Below are positions 49,401 to 60,500 of a DNA stretch of 64,000 bases, one piece after another. Numbering within the stretch: position 1 is the stretch's first letter; each line of letters opens with the position of its first letter. The translations under genes were made by a program, and so were the position numbers. Below the pieces are notes generated by a model that saw only the letters and a program-made list of their open reading frames with translations, had not been told where the DNA came from and ran no database searches. This DNA is from Strongylocentrotus purpuratus. Lineage: Eukaryota; Echinodermata; Echinoidea; Camarodonta; Strongylocentrotidae. The DNA lies in contig NW_022145597.1 in NCBI RefSeq assembly GCF_000002235.5, positions 25,746,423 through 25,810,422 of the forward strand. Reading direction: 5' to 3'.

Positions 49401-51789
49401 GTTAAAATCACCTTCATTTACATTACAAATCATGAGGGTTCTTATTTCATGCAACAGTTTCTTGATGCAAAAACTTTTTGAAATATTTTTTTTAAATACA
49501 GAAAGTACTAAATTTCTGTTTAAGCGTCGTATGTCAAAGTGGGTAATGAGAAAAAGATGGATGCTCATTTTTATTGACTGAATGCCTTCATGCTCTGAAT
49601 TCATAGGTGGTCAACACATTATATTCTTATTAGTTGTGAGCTTTCCGGTAGAAGGACCTAAAAACCAGGTGCTATAATTGAGACATCAGGACCTTTTACC
49701 AGTGAGCAAGCAAGCAAATGAGTGTCAAAAATCCAGGCAGTGAATTTGTGACATCTGTACAAAACACTGACAGACAGGCAGAGATAGGAATCGATATGAA
49801 TATGCCAATACAGTGAAGATAGCAATGCAACACAAGTACGTATTCTCACACGCACCGTATGGTGGAGTTCAAGCAAAAAGAGAAAAGAAAAAGGCAGTTC
49901 CTAGATAGGGTTTATGTTTTGCTTTTTGATCACCTCGCATTTGTAGCTGTTTGTACGCAAGAAGAAGCAAACCAACACTGTAGACATTTTAAAGTACTTG
50001 TTCCAGTCAGCTCTTTTGATTTCTATTGTTTATGTGTGGGACTAGGGATATTGTTGCTATGTGTATCTATTGATTCAAATGATGCTAGTTAGAAAGTCAG
50101 TGGTTAAGTCTTGTTTTAATCATATTTACATAATTATATATATGAATGAAAAAGACATTTTATGTATTTGCGATGTGCCTAAGGCACAAGTGTATATGTA
50201 TAGAGGAAATTATTATACCCATATATGTTTTTTTGCCAAATTATACTTTAGAATGGTTACGATAGTATGTGAAGTTTAAAGGAGTATAGAGAGAAATTTT
50301 ACGATGAGAAACTTTTTGTATGAGCCAAATATTACTAAGTCATCCAACATATTATCCTGATTTTTCTTGTCGTTTTTGTTATATTTCAAAACTATATGTT
50401 TGTTCTTTTTATCTGGAGTAAAGAGTATAGTGTAAAAGATAGATGTTAAAACCATGACTTTTTTCCTCCATCCCATCAATGTACGACTTCTATGTGACAT
50501 TATAAAACAAAAAAATTACAAATGAATGGCTTAAATTGAGACTACCATTTTGTGCAAAGTGTTTTTTGACAATCTATCATGTATGTATAAAATTGCACGT
50601 TTTTTCAAGATTGCTTGTTGATCGGATGAAAAGACAGTATTTCTTTGCTTTTAGACGAATGGAAAAAGATATCAAATTTTCCTGTACTCTGTGTTCTTCG
50701 TAATGTGTATAGATGTTTAGCTAATTTGTGTAACAACTTGATTGAAATAGAATAATTCTTTAAAAAAAGAAATCTTGATCAAGCAAATAGACCATGAGCT
50801 ATGGGAGAGAAAAACAGTAATGAATAAAACTCGCAGTGATATACCATGGTTCATATTTGTCAGGAAAGTGCGTTGACCCTTAGTCTGCAGGTACAGACTG
50901 TTTTGACTTGAAAGTTGTGGCATTCTTTCAAAACAAGAATGGCTTCACAGAATTTTAGCAACAAAAATGTTTGCTAAAAAAAAGGCGACCTGTATCCACA
51001 AATATGGTAGCATTGTATCTGAAGATGATCTTTTTGTTGTTTTAAAAGCCATATAGGATCGTAAACAGATATTCTGTTTGGAGCTCACAGGATATTAAAC
51101 CATATACCTTACCACAGAGATAAGCCTTTCTGGCTTCGAACAGACAACATATCTGTCACTCGACAACATAATGATTTCTCAGAATACCTATGTGGAACCT
51201 AGGTTTGTTAAAAAAGTTATAAGGTGGTATATATATGATTAAATTAAAGGGGTAGTGTTTGCATAAACAACAAGTATTGTTGGCTTCAGGGTTAGATTCA
51301 AGGTTTAAAGGTAAATAGCTTTAATTACACTTTACTCTCAAACTAGATGTGTAGCAGGTCATACAATTCATGTATTTTCTAGTAAAGTTTAACCTATTTG
51401 TGGATACAGGACATCATGGTAAAGTTCAAAGTTGAAAGGTCAAATAGTTTGTATCTGCAACATTAACTCCTTGGTCCCCCTAGCTTGGTAACCAAAGAAA
51501 TTTGGTGTCAACCCCCATATCTCGAATACCTCAATCTTTGTGACGACAAAGATTTTACCGTTTTTAAATCAGCAGATAGAGTTCTATTTTAGGAATGACT
51601 TTTATGGCTAGAATTGTTGGATTTTTTGAATAATTCTCTTAGTTAGGAATATTGCTAGTTTCAGTTTTTGAGTGAAGACCAGTCTTCATGTACAGATTAC
51701 TTCAACTGTAAATACGATACATCTTGAAGATTTTATTGTTTCATAAAAATGCATTATGACTGTATCGAAAAGGACCAACCGTAATGTCA
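46494..51789. other. Intergenic, no gene seen
   Basis: Lies between the converging NALF and MPI genes. H1 hairpins near 47565, 48716 and 51078; otherwise unique AT-rich sequence with only short open frames. Confidence 0.45.
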
Positions 51790-52200
51790 CATCCGACCTT
51801 TTGCTGCTTACTAAGTCTTAGACACACCACTTTGAATCATTTGCCATTATCTAACATAAACTTTCCAGACATTTCACATATGACCTTTTGCCTCTAGCTT
51901 GAATTTCTTAGACACATCACTTAACAATTTGCCTCTATTTAAATCCATCCTCCCATACACATTTAGCTGCTAACTAAAAGAAACTTATTGCAGACTCCAC
52001 ATAAACTCTTTGCTATTTGCTGAATTAAACTACTCAGACATGGCACATACAACCTTCTGCCGCTTACTAATTGAAAGCACATGGAAACCTTACAACAGCT
52101 TTTTGCTACTCATTGAATTACAATTTCTTGACACATCATATTATGCAACCTTTTGCTGTAAACCAACTTTAGTAACTAATTGCCATTACCCAAATCAATA
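51790..52200 (+). repeat. ~46-bp minisatellite, about nine diverged units
   Basis: Words like accttttgctgcttacta and gacacatcac recur near 51799, 51840, 51886, 51931, 51961, 52008, 52053, 52101, 52150 and 52178. Confidence 0.7.
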
Positions 52201-54900
52201 ATATCACATACCAGTATACTAAAATGAAACATCACAAAGGGACCCTTTTCCACCATTTGTATCAAACCTTTGACAAGTATTACATTTTTACCACTACAAG
52301 AATAAACTGAAAAGACACGTTTTTTCAGTTGCTACCTCATCTAAAAACTTGCAGAAATATTACTCTTTATATCAATGATGACCCTTTTAGTAGCTTCAAA
52401 CCGCCCAAAATACCAAATTAAATACAAATAATATAAAAATAGGCAAATTTGTCTGGGGACAAATCTGAGCACCACCAACACTAGTTTTACCGAGCAAAAT
52501 AAGCCTGCATATGATTTCAACTGTTTATCTTTAGGCACATACGTGTACAGAATTTGCAAAATGGCTTAATTTCTTTTCATTCTATCTCAATTGTAAATGT
52601 ACATTATTTTACTCAGTTGTACAAAAACGACTATTTCTTTGAGATTGCAATGCTTCCAAATTTTGATATTCTTTGTTGGAGACTGATGTTTGCACTCACA
52701 TATTTTTCTCTCTTTTTTGTTTGCAAATTTAAAATGCTGCTTTTGGATGACACCATTTTGAATGCAAGATTACACTTTACCTCATCGTAAATATAGTCCG
52801 TTATGAGTTCTTATATTTAGAAGTTGTCTTTTTGTTTTTAAACTTAATGAAATACTAATCTCTCAAATATTTGCACATCATTCAGAAAGATCATCTTAAG
52901 AAGTCATCTATACAAAGCTCTCAGTCCCTTAAACAACTACAAATCATGTTTCATGTAACAACAGGTATATTCAATTCAATTTAAAAAAAAATTGTTTACA
53001 GTTTACAAAGAGAAATATTTGAGCTAGACATCTCATGCACTAACCAAAAGGAATGAAAACATTCAAGACTGCAACAAAATATACACAAAAAAGGAATGGA
53101 AAGGATATGTTCTAAGAAGCAAGGAATGACAACTTTCACTGAAGATTTTGTTTAATTTAAGAATTGCAAAATTCTTTTTGCACTTCATGTTTTCCATCGG
53201 CTCAGTGAACCCCGACATTATAATTTGAGCTGCAATTACATAAAACGAGGGAATTTCCCTAAATCTAAATAGTCCACTAAATTAAAAAGAAATCTTTGTT
53301 TTTTGGAATACATTTTGAGGATATTCTAAATATAAAAGGAAAGGTCTTAATTTACTTCCAGGCTTTGAAAGACATCAATTTGCACACCCATCAAACTTCA
53401 GCTGGAAAAAATTGAAATGTTCTGGTTTCGTATAAAATCTCAAATATAAAATGGGGTGACATAAAGTCTGTTCCCCCAACCATCAAAGTCTTATCTTAGA
53501 GATGCAAAATAGACTTAATTTTCCTCCTGTATACCTTTGCATGCATAGAATATAAACTGAAATTTATATCCCATTTCTCAACTGTTCTGTATAATCGTCT
53601 GCAGCAACTCGAAACAAAATGGCTCTGTTCTGTTGTGGAGTGTCGCATGTATTTCTTTGAAACCTTGTCAGTTTTGGATGCTGAAAATATAGTTTAAAGG
53701 TACTTAAACCTCTCCTTGCATCTATATTTATATATGGATCAATACATATGAATATATATCATTTGTATAGGAGGACTATAGCATGTATTCAATGCTATAG
53801 GCTTTCAGAGTTCACTGTGGAGTACATATTATCTATAGAGTACATTACACGTTGAGCCATTCATATGTAACAACTTTTTCAAGGAAAAAAAAATTGTATA
53901 ATATAATTCTTCCATATTCAAACATGTTATTATTTATTAGATCTAGTTTCCAGGCATATTATTCTTATTCTTATTATTGTTATGAAAAATGAATTATTAA
54001 AGATTCTACAAGTTGTATAAAACGTAAGTGTTATTCTGACTTAATTCGCAGTGTGTAAAAGTGATGATCATTTCTTTGTTTCTCTCTTTGTCTTCTTCCA
54101 TGGGCAAATTGGACAGCCGGGCCCCCATCCCGTCGAAAAGAAAAAGAAATGAAAAAAAAAAGTATTTTCTACGAGCACCCCTATGTTTATGTTGACAATA
54201 TGACCACTTGTGTACCATTTATGCACTTTGTAGTAGAGAGAGATATATATGACTATATATATATTTCCATATATGCCTTTGTCGATCCTGTTTATCTTTC
54301 TGTCTTTAAAATCATCGTCTATGTCATTATCACCATCGTCATCATCATCATCTTCATCATCATCATCTTGTATGTGTACCCCCGAACCCTTATTAGTCGA
54401 TGTATCCGTAGCTGAGCAGTTTTACCAATTTACCAATTACTATAGACAATGATGAAGAATTTGACTGCGAAATTTCATCGCATAAGATTTTACCGATTTC
54501 GACGACTTCTGCTAGGAGACAGAAAGTAAAAAAAACGTACAAAAAAAAACTATTTAATTGCGTAGAAGTTTGTATGTAATACCCTGCATGCGACTATACA
54601 CAATATTGATGTGGGGGACGGTTTATTTCACGTGTCATGTATTACGTATTACCTGTCTTTATTGAAACTATACATTTAAAGTAATTGTCCGATTTGCAGC
54701 AATGTTTTGAAATAAACTAAATTCCATCTTGCCACGGAATATCAAATTTCATGGATTTTGTACTATTGTCTTGCTCATTATTTAGCGTCATTTGTGCATG
54801 TATCTAGTTTGATTTTTCCTCTTTTAATCACCATATAAATCCTTCATGTATATTTATATAATATTACAGATACTTACTTATATTAGAGACTAGAATGCAC

Positions 54901-54902
<2 letters not shown>
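52201..54902. other. Intergenic, no gene seen
   Basis: AT-rich with a short (CAT)n run near 54328-54368. Small open frames show no coding look. Confidence 0.45.
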
Positions 54903-54954
<52 letters not shown>

Positions 54955-55150
54955 AGAGAAAAACCCAGACAGATAGAGACAGCAAGAAACAGAGAATTGT
55001 AGAGAGAGAATGAGAGAGGCAGAAGAAAGCCAGGATTAACAAAAACATAAGAGATAGAAACAGAGAATTGGAGAGAGGGATAGAGAGAGAGAGAAAGAGA
55101 AAGAGAAAGAGAAAGAGTGAGAGACAGACCGACAGACAGAAGAAAAAAAA
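54903..55150 (+). repeat. (GA)n array
   Basis: Pure GA at about 54905-54950, then imperfect gacagatagagaca-type words. Confidence 0.9.
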
Positions 55151-56684
55151 ACGGTAGAATTTACTAAGTTATGTAACTAAGTTAATAACTGTTGAATGCT
55201 TAAAACCTGTGACTTTTTTTATTCATAATGCTGGAAGCAGATTTGAACAAATGCTAAAAAAGAACATCCACAAATATTACTGCTCCTTAAGGTTTTTGTG
55301 ACGAAGTGCCTTTATTATAATACAAATCTACAAAGTACAAAGAGAATATATATATCTAAATATTTCATAAATTGCTCTCTTGAAGTAAATTACAATCAAA
55401 TTAATTTGCACAATTTTACCTTGCCTTTATAAAAGGAAAGAAAGGCATAACACAATGCGAATATATTCACAATACTGAATATGTTACCTTCTTATAAACT
55501 AAAACATATTTTAACTGGAACAAATAAGAAGTTTATAACAATTTTTTGTTAGAAATGGACTACAGTTCATGCATTTCATATAAAACGCAGCACTTTCAGA
55601 AGCTTAAAATACACCCACCAGATGCAATACTCTACAGCTGTCTCTATATGTACCAGTTTAATATACAACATATGTGTACACTGCTGACAAGTTTAAAAAT
55701 CAGTGAAATTTTCATCTTTTGATTTCGCATGCTTTAAATTTAATACTAATAAAGGGTGTATGAACAGTGACAGCAATTATCACTCAGCAGTTTTTGTGCA
55801 ATTTGGTGGGATAGTTTTCACTAAAACAGAATATTTAAAAGAACATCAGCAATAAATTCTTAAATTTGGCAATGCTATAATCAAATGCAAAATCACTATT
55901 TCCCCATGAAAAGCAATTCTTTTCATCCAATGTTATATCGATAGAGTTCCTCTTTAAATACAGCGTACATAATATGTCATTGGTGAAATAAATCATGTCT
56001 ATAAATGCTAAGACAAAGAAAAAAAAATGTAAATTGTAAACAGATGGCCTCTCCAAACAGGTTTTTAAACAAGTATTTCCTCTGAGGAAGAAAATATAAG
56101 TGACCACTTGAGACAGGTGATCTTTATGACAAGTTTGACTGTAAGTTCTTTCAGATGCAATCAGCTAAGATTTACAATACAGAAGGACTCACAGACTGAA
56201 ATTTTCAATAGTTTTTCATTTAAATTCTCACGTAGTTATAAAATAGATTTAAAACCGTAACATTGGCACAATTTGGCAGTGATCGAATGAATTTCAACAT
56301 GCGTAGTAAAATAAAACAAGGCGATCACCAATAGTTGTTGTTGCATTAGATCATACTGGCAAAGCCTATCAATAAAGCACAAAACATTAAAAATCTAGTG
56401 GCCGATTGGAAGGGGATAGTTACAATTTCTCTGAATATTCAAAAATAATTTTAGTCACATTTAAATACATGTATGCATGAGATCGAATTATTAAAGTCTA
56501 ATAAGCAAGAGAGCCAGCCCCATGCATTGAAATAAGGCAGCCTATAGTTAGGAAATTCCGGATTTTCTAAATATACAAAACAATAAGCTAGTTCTGAGAT
56601 ATTAATTGCGCTTGGGCAGATAAAGGTTTTTTGTTGATGTTGACAAAAATGTAATAACCGATCACGTACATCCGAGCTGTTGTA
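55151..56684. other. Intergenic, no gene seen
   Basis: AT-rich unique sequence apart from the C1 remnant at 56045. Confidence 0.45.
56045..56143. mobile_element. MITE family C1, decayed remnant
   Basis: The right end acaagtttgactgta and interior gtgaccact, acaggt resemble family C1; the rest is eroded. Confidence 0.4.
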
Positions 56685-56862
56685 TAAAACAAATAGTGAA
56701 TGGTCTTTATTCGTGCAATGGAACAAGACTTTGCATTCAGTGAAAGATGAGACGCTCCATTCAACTCGGCTGCGCCTCGTTGAATATAGCGTCTCTTATC
56801 TTTCACCTCGTGCAAAATCTTGTACCATTGCACTCATGGCCATTCACTATTTGTATAATATA
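56685..56862. repeat. Long palindrome (foldback MITE-like)
   Basis: Arms of at least 74 bp: aatagtgaatggtctttatt from 56692 and its inverse ending ggccattcactatt near 56852, with shared tgcaatgg, gtgaaaga and gagacgc words. The loop is only about 13 bp (tcggctgcgcctc). It contains the AATAAA that could end the MPI transcript. Confidence 0.75.
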
Positions 56863-57094
56863 TCATTTATGCACTGAAGATGCTGTACATGACTACATTT
56901 TACACGTGTATGATACTCGGTGGAAGTACTCTTCAAGAGGGCAAACAAAATGTATTCATGAAGCAAACCCATCGCTATTTCAGTGATTATTCTACAACAC
57001 AAAGTATAATTTCTCCATCGTCTAGAAGATCTGCAGATATTTGGGGGCCGAATGTACATGTAGTATCCCAAAGCTGGTCTATTCTAGCCATACA

Positions 57095-57165
57095 TTAATA
57101 TTCATGATTCATGACAGTACTGTGGGTTGATCCATTAATGAAAGCCAGCAGCCCATTGGCTGGGC
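57095..57165 (-). repeat. Copy of MPI last-exon tail beyond the stop
   Basis: On the minus strand ccagccaatgggctgctggc and tttcattaatgg repeat the coding-end words ccagccaatgggctgttggc and gattaatgg; both are followed by catgaatatt. The spacing is about 190 bp. Confidence 0.6.
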
Positions 57166-57301
57166 AGAGTTGATTTTTAAATATCTTGAGAAAAGATACG
57201 TAAACTAGCAGCCCAAAGGAGGATAGTTTGGATACACTATCAAAAAAATAGAGCTAATCATATATGAATATTCATGAGATCACATTACATTGGTAGTACC
57301 A

Positions 57302-57529
57302 TTAATCAAGGGGACAGAAGGCCCTGAAAGCCAACAGCCCATTGGCTGGAGATAATTTGAAAGCCAGGCTCTCATTGGCTGAGAGGAATAATACTGACCC
57401 CTTGCAGAATGGTAGGGCTTGTCCATTTCCCAACGAGGGGTGAGCAGCCTCTCCTTGCCCCTCGATGACGATGATAATACTAGGACTGTCTTCGGCTCGG
57501 AGGGTGTAACTGGCCTGATCGGCAGGGAC
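57302..57529 (-). CDS. MPI: MPI terminal exon e
   Basis: The acceptor is gatctttccag (AG at 57531-57530). Phase 0 reading starts [20 protein letters not shown] and passes through [19 protein letters not shown] to [11 protein letters not shown], with TAA at 57304-57302. It aligns with human [20 protein letters not shown] through LLIFRACCLL. Within the exon the words for SANESLAF and PANGLLAF come from two similar ~25-bp DNA stretches, and a third such stretch lies past the stop at about 57131-57165. Confidence 0.94.
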   Translation of the reverse strand, partial: VPADQASYTLRAEDSPSIIIVIEGQGEAAHPSLGNGQALPFCKGSVLFLSANESLAFKLSPANGLLAFRAFCPLD

Positions 57530-60500
57530 CTGGAAAGATCGGTATCGGAAAAAAAATTGTCCAGGTCAAATATAAAAAAATACTTTAAATCCCCAGAGCA
57601 TCCTAGATTTGATTGTTAAATTATGGATTATCAAGTTTGATTCCATGAAAGATGTTGCTAGGATCTATCCTACTTGGGGAAGGGGGCGGGGGGGGGGGGG
57701 GGGGCGCCGTTGATTAGAGCTTGATAACTTCTCTCGGGAAGCATTGCTGACCATACTCTGACATTGTTTACCTTGACGCTGATTATGAGAAGTTTGTTGG
57801 TGGAGGGTCATAAGGCCTGTCTTCGTCAGCTCGAGATTGCCAAATAACCCATTATTTCTGATGTGGAAAGTAATCCTGAAGTTACAAATTGCGTCTCCAT
57901 CAGCTAGAGACTGGACCTCTAAACTCAAAACTCGAGCTCAAGAAATTACCTCGAGATATTTTGCTCAGCCATCGCGCAGAGTGTGAGTCTATGGGCTGGT
58001 GAAGCCACACCGGACAATAACAAATGCTAAATTTTCATGACAAATTTTCTCTTGGCCAATCAAATGCCATGATTAAAGTAGCTTATAACAGTTATTGTAA
58101 CTCGCTATTAATAATTAGATATATGAAACAGGGGCTAGAGGGCCATAGATTGTGAGGGAGGGGTCACTAGTGTCACCTGTCCGTGGGGAAAGGGGGAGGG
58201 GGGGGGGGGGGGTCATCATTGGTGTAGACAGAGTGCATGGGGTCAAATGTCAAATGAAAAACTGTCAGTGGTAAGATTACCTACTACACCAATCAAGCTA
58301 AAATTAGGAATTTCACAGGGGAGGAGGGAATAGTAATATAGTGCATTTTGTATGCTTTTCACAAAAACCAGGGGAACCTAAAGTTTAAAGGCACACTGTC
58401 CTACTTGTAGCTACTTGCTCCCTCTATATAGAAACATTCCCCAATCAGTGCCTGTTGGTCCCCCATGATCCTCTTTTTCTTATGTTAAATGAGAGCTGAG
58501 TTAATGAGATAACCACCTGTCACAGTGACCTCACTGGCTCGCTGGGTGGTCTAATCCCTTCTAGGTGAAGTAGTAAAGCCTGCCTTTAAAGGCTCAAAAA
58601 TAAGTAGAATTCCTTCAAAATAGTAATGTTGGCAGCTACATGTATGCAATACCCTGACGTACTGTTACTTGACTCTGGCAACGGCAGAATCTGGGCCCTG
58701 TTTCATAAAACTTGTTATCAATAGCAAGAGCTAAGTTTCTATGACAAATTTGCTCTCAGCCAATCAGATGCCATGATTTCAGTAGCTTATAACAGTAGCT
58801 TGTAACTTGCTATTGATAACAAGTTTTATGTAACAGGGCCCTGGACAGGGAGGGTTGTAGATGGGGAGGGTGGGTCTTACTGGGGAAGGGGGGGGGGGGG
58901 GGGAGGGCTTCTCTATTTGTTCAGGCAGGGCCTCTTGTGATAATAATAATGATAAAATTCTCCTCCTTGCAAGATTAGCCCTGACATACCTTAACTCTGG
59001 CTACGGCAAAATCCGGAACGGGAGGGTCGTAGATGGTGAGGGTGGGTTCACTAGCATCCGCTTTACTGGGGAAGATCTTCTCATCAGGGGTCGATGGCAG
59101 GTACGTTAACATCTCACACAAGGTCGGGATGTCCTTAAACTTGGGGGTGAGCCCGGAACGCACCACGTTGTCAGAGCACGCCATGCACTCCATGCAGTCT
59201 ATAAAAGAAAGAAAGAAATAAAGAATAAACTAGTTCATGGATACAATGGATTTTGGAATTTATTTTTTGGATTTTTAAAAAAAATCTATTTATTTTTCCA
59301 CTCAAATATCCACAAATTTAAAATTACCTTTATAAACAATACAGTATTGCAATATATAATTCTGTTCATGGGCAGTCAAAGTTATTTATAGGAAATTGTA
59401 AAAATAATTGAGATGAATACTGGATTGTGCTCATGAAATCTGTAGGGCCCTTAGAAGAAAAGCATTGATGCTGATGTTGCTTCCTTAGGTAAAATAAATT
59501 ATTAGTAAAGAAATGTGATTGTTATTCATTCATGCATCAAAGAGCATTCCATGATACACAGGTGGATGTATTCTTTTCAAAACGTAGAACATAAGCTATT
59601 CATAAAGCACTTCCATCACTTTGGTAGTGATTATCTTAAAAATGCATAAAGCAGAACCTCTCCATATCTAAAATATCTATGTATATAGAGGGTTTATTTG
59701 TACCACATGCTGATGACACAAATATATATTCTTTTTAATTCTTCATAATAAATATGAAGCCAAAAGTTATTTAAAACTAGATGGACCTTCGACCGCGCGC
59801 AGTCGAAAATGATGCCTCCGCCATGGAGCAATTTTACAAACCAAAACAGAAGCGAGCTATTTTTGCATACATAATGAGCCCTGTGACCTTTGACCTCGGA
59901 TCTCATGACCCCAAAATCTAATCAGTTCATTGGCTCTGTAAGATACATACATGACCCAAGTTTGGCGGGAATCTATCGATTGGTTCTTGAGATAACGCGA
60001 TCACGAGAACGAGACGTACGTACGGACGGACAGACAACCCGAAAACATAATGCCTCCGGCTACTTTGTAGCGGAGGCATAAAAACACATAGGTCTATACC
60101 AGTTTTGGAAATGCCCCCCCCCCCCCTCAAAATATGAAATGGAAGCTTTTAATACCAATCATGCCTCCTAATTGATATATTTGGTAAATTATCATATCTA
60201 TCCGGCCTGGATAGATATTACGTACCGTAGTCCCACATCTTTCTGTGTACAGTGATTGTAACTTTACCAAGACTGGGCCAAATTTCTTATCATTTTGATG
60301 ATTCTAGAACCTTGCAGTACACACCAATACTTATATGCTAGATGATCAACCTTTTCTGACCGATTCTCTTTCACAATGCAATCGCATGACCAGAACTGGT
60401 CTATACCTTTAAATCATATATATTCATATTCAGAACAAGTCAATATCAGCCCTAAAAGAGAAGAGTGTGGAATCTTCCCCTCCTGTACTTTTGTTGCCTA

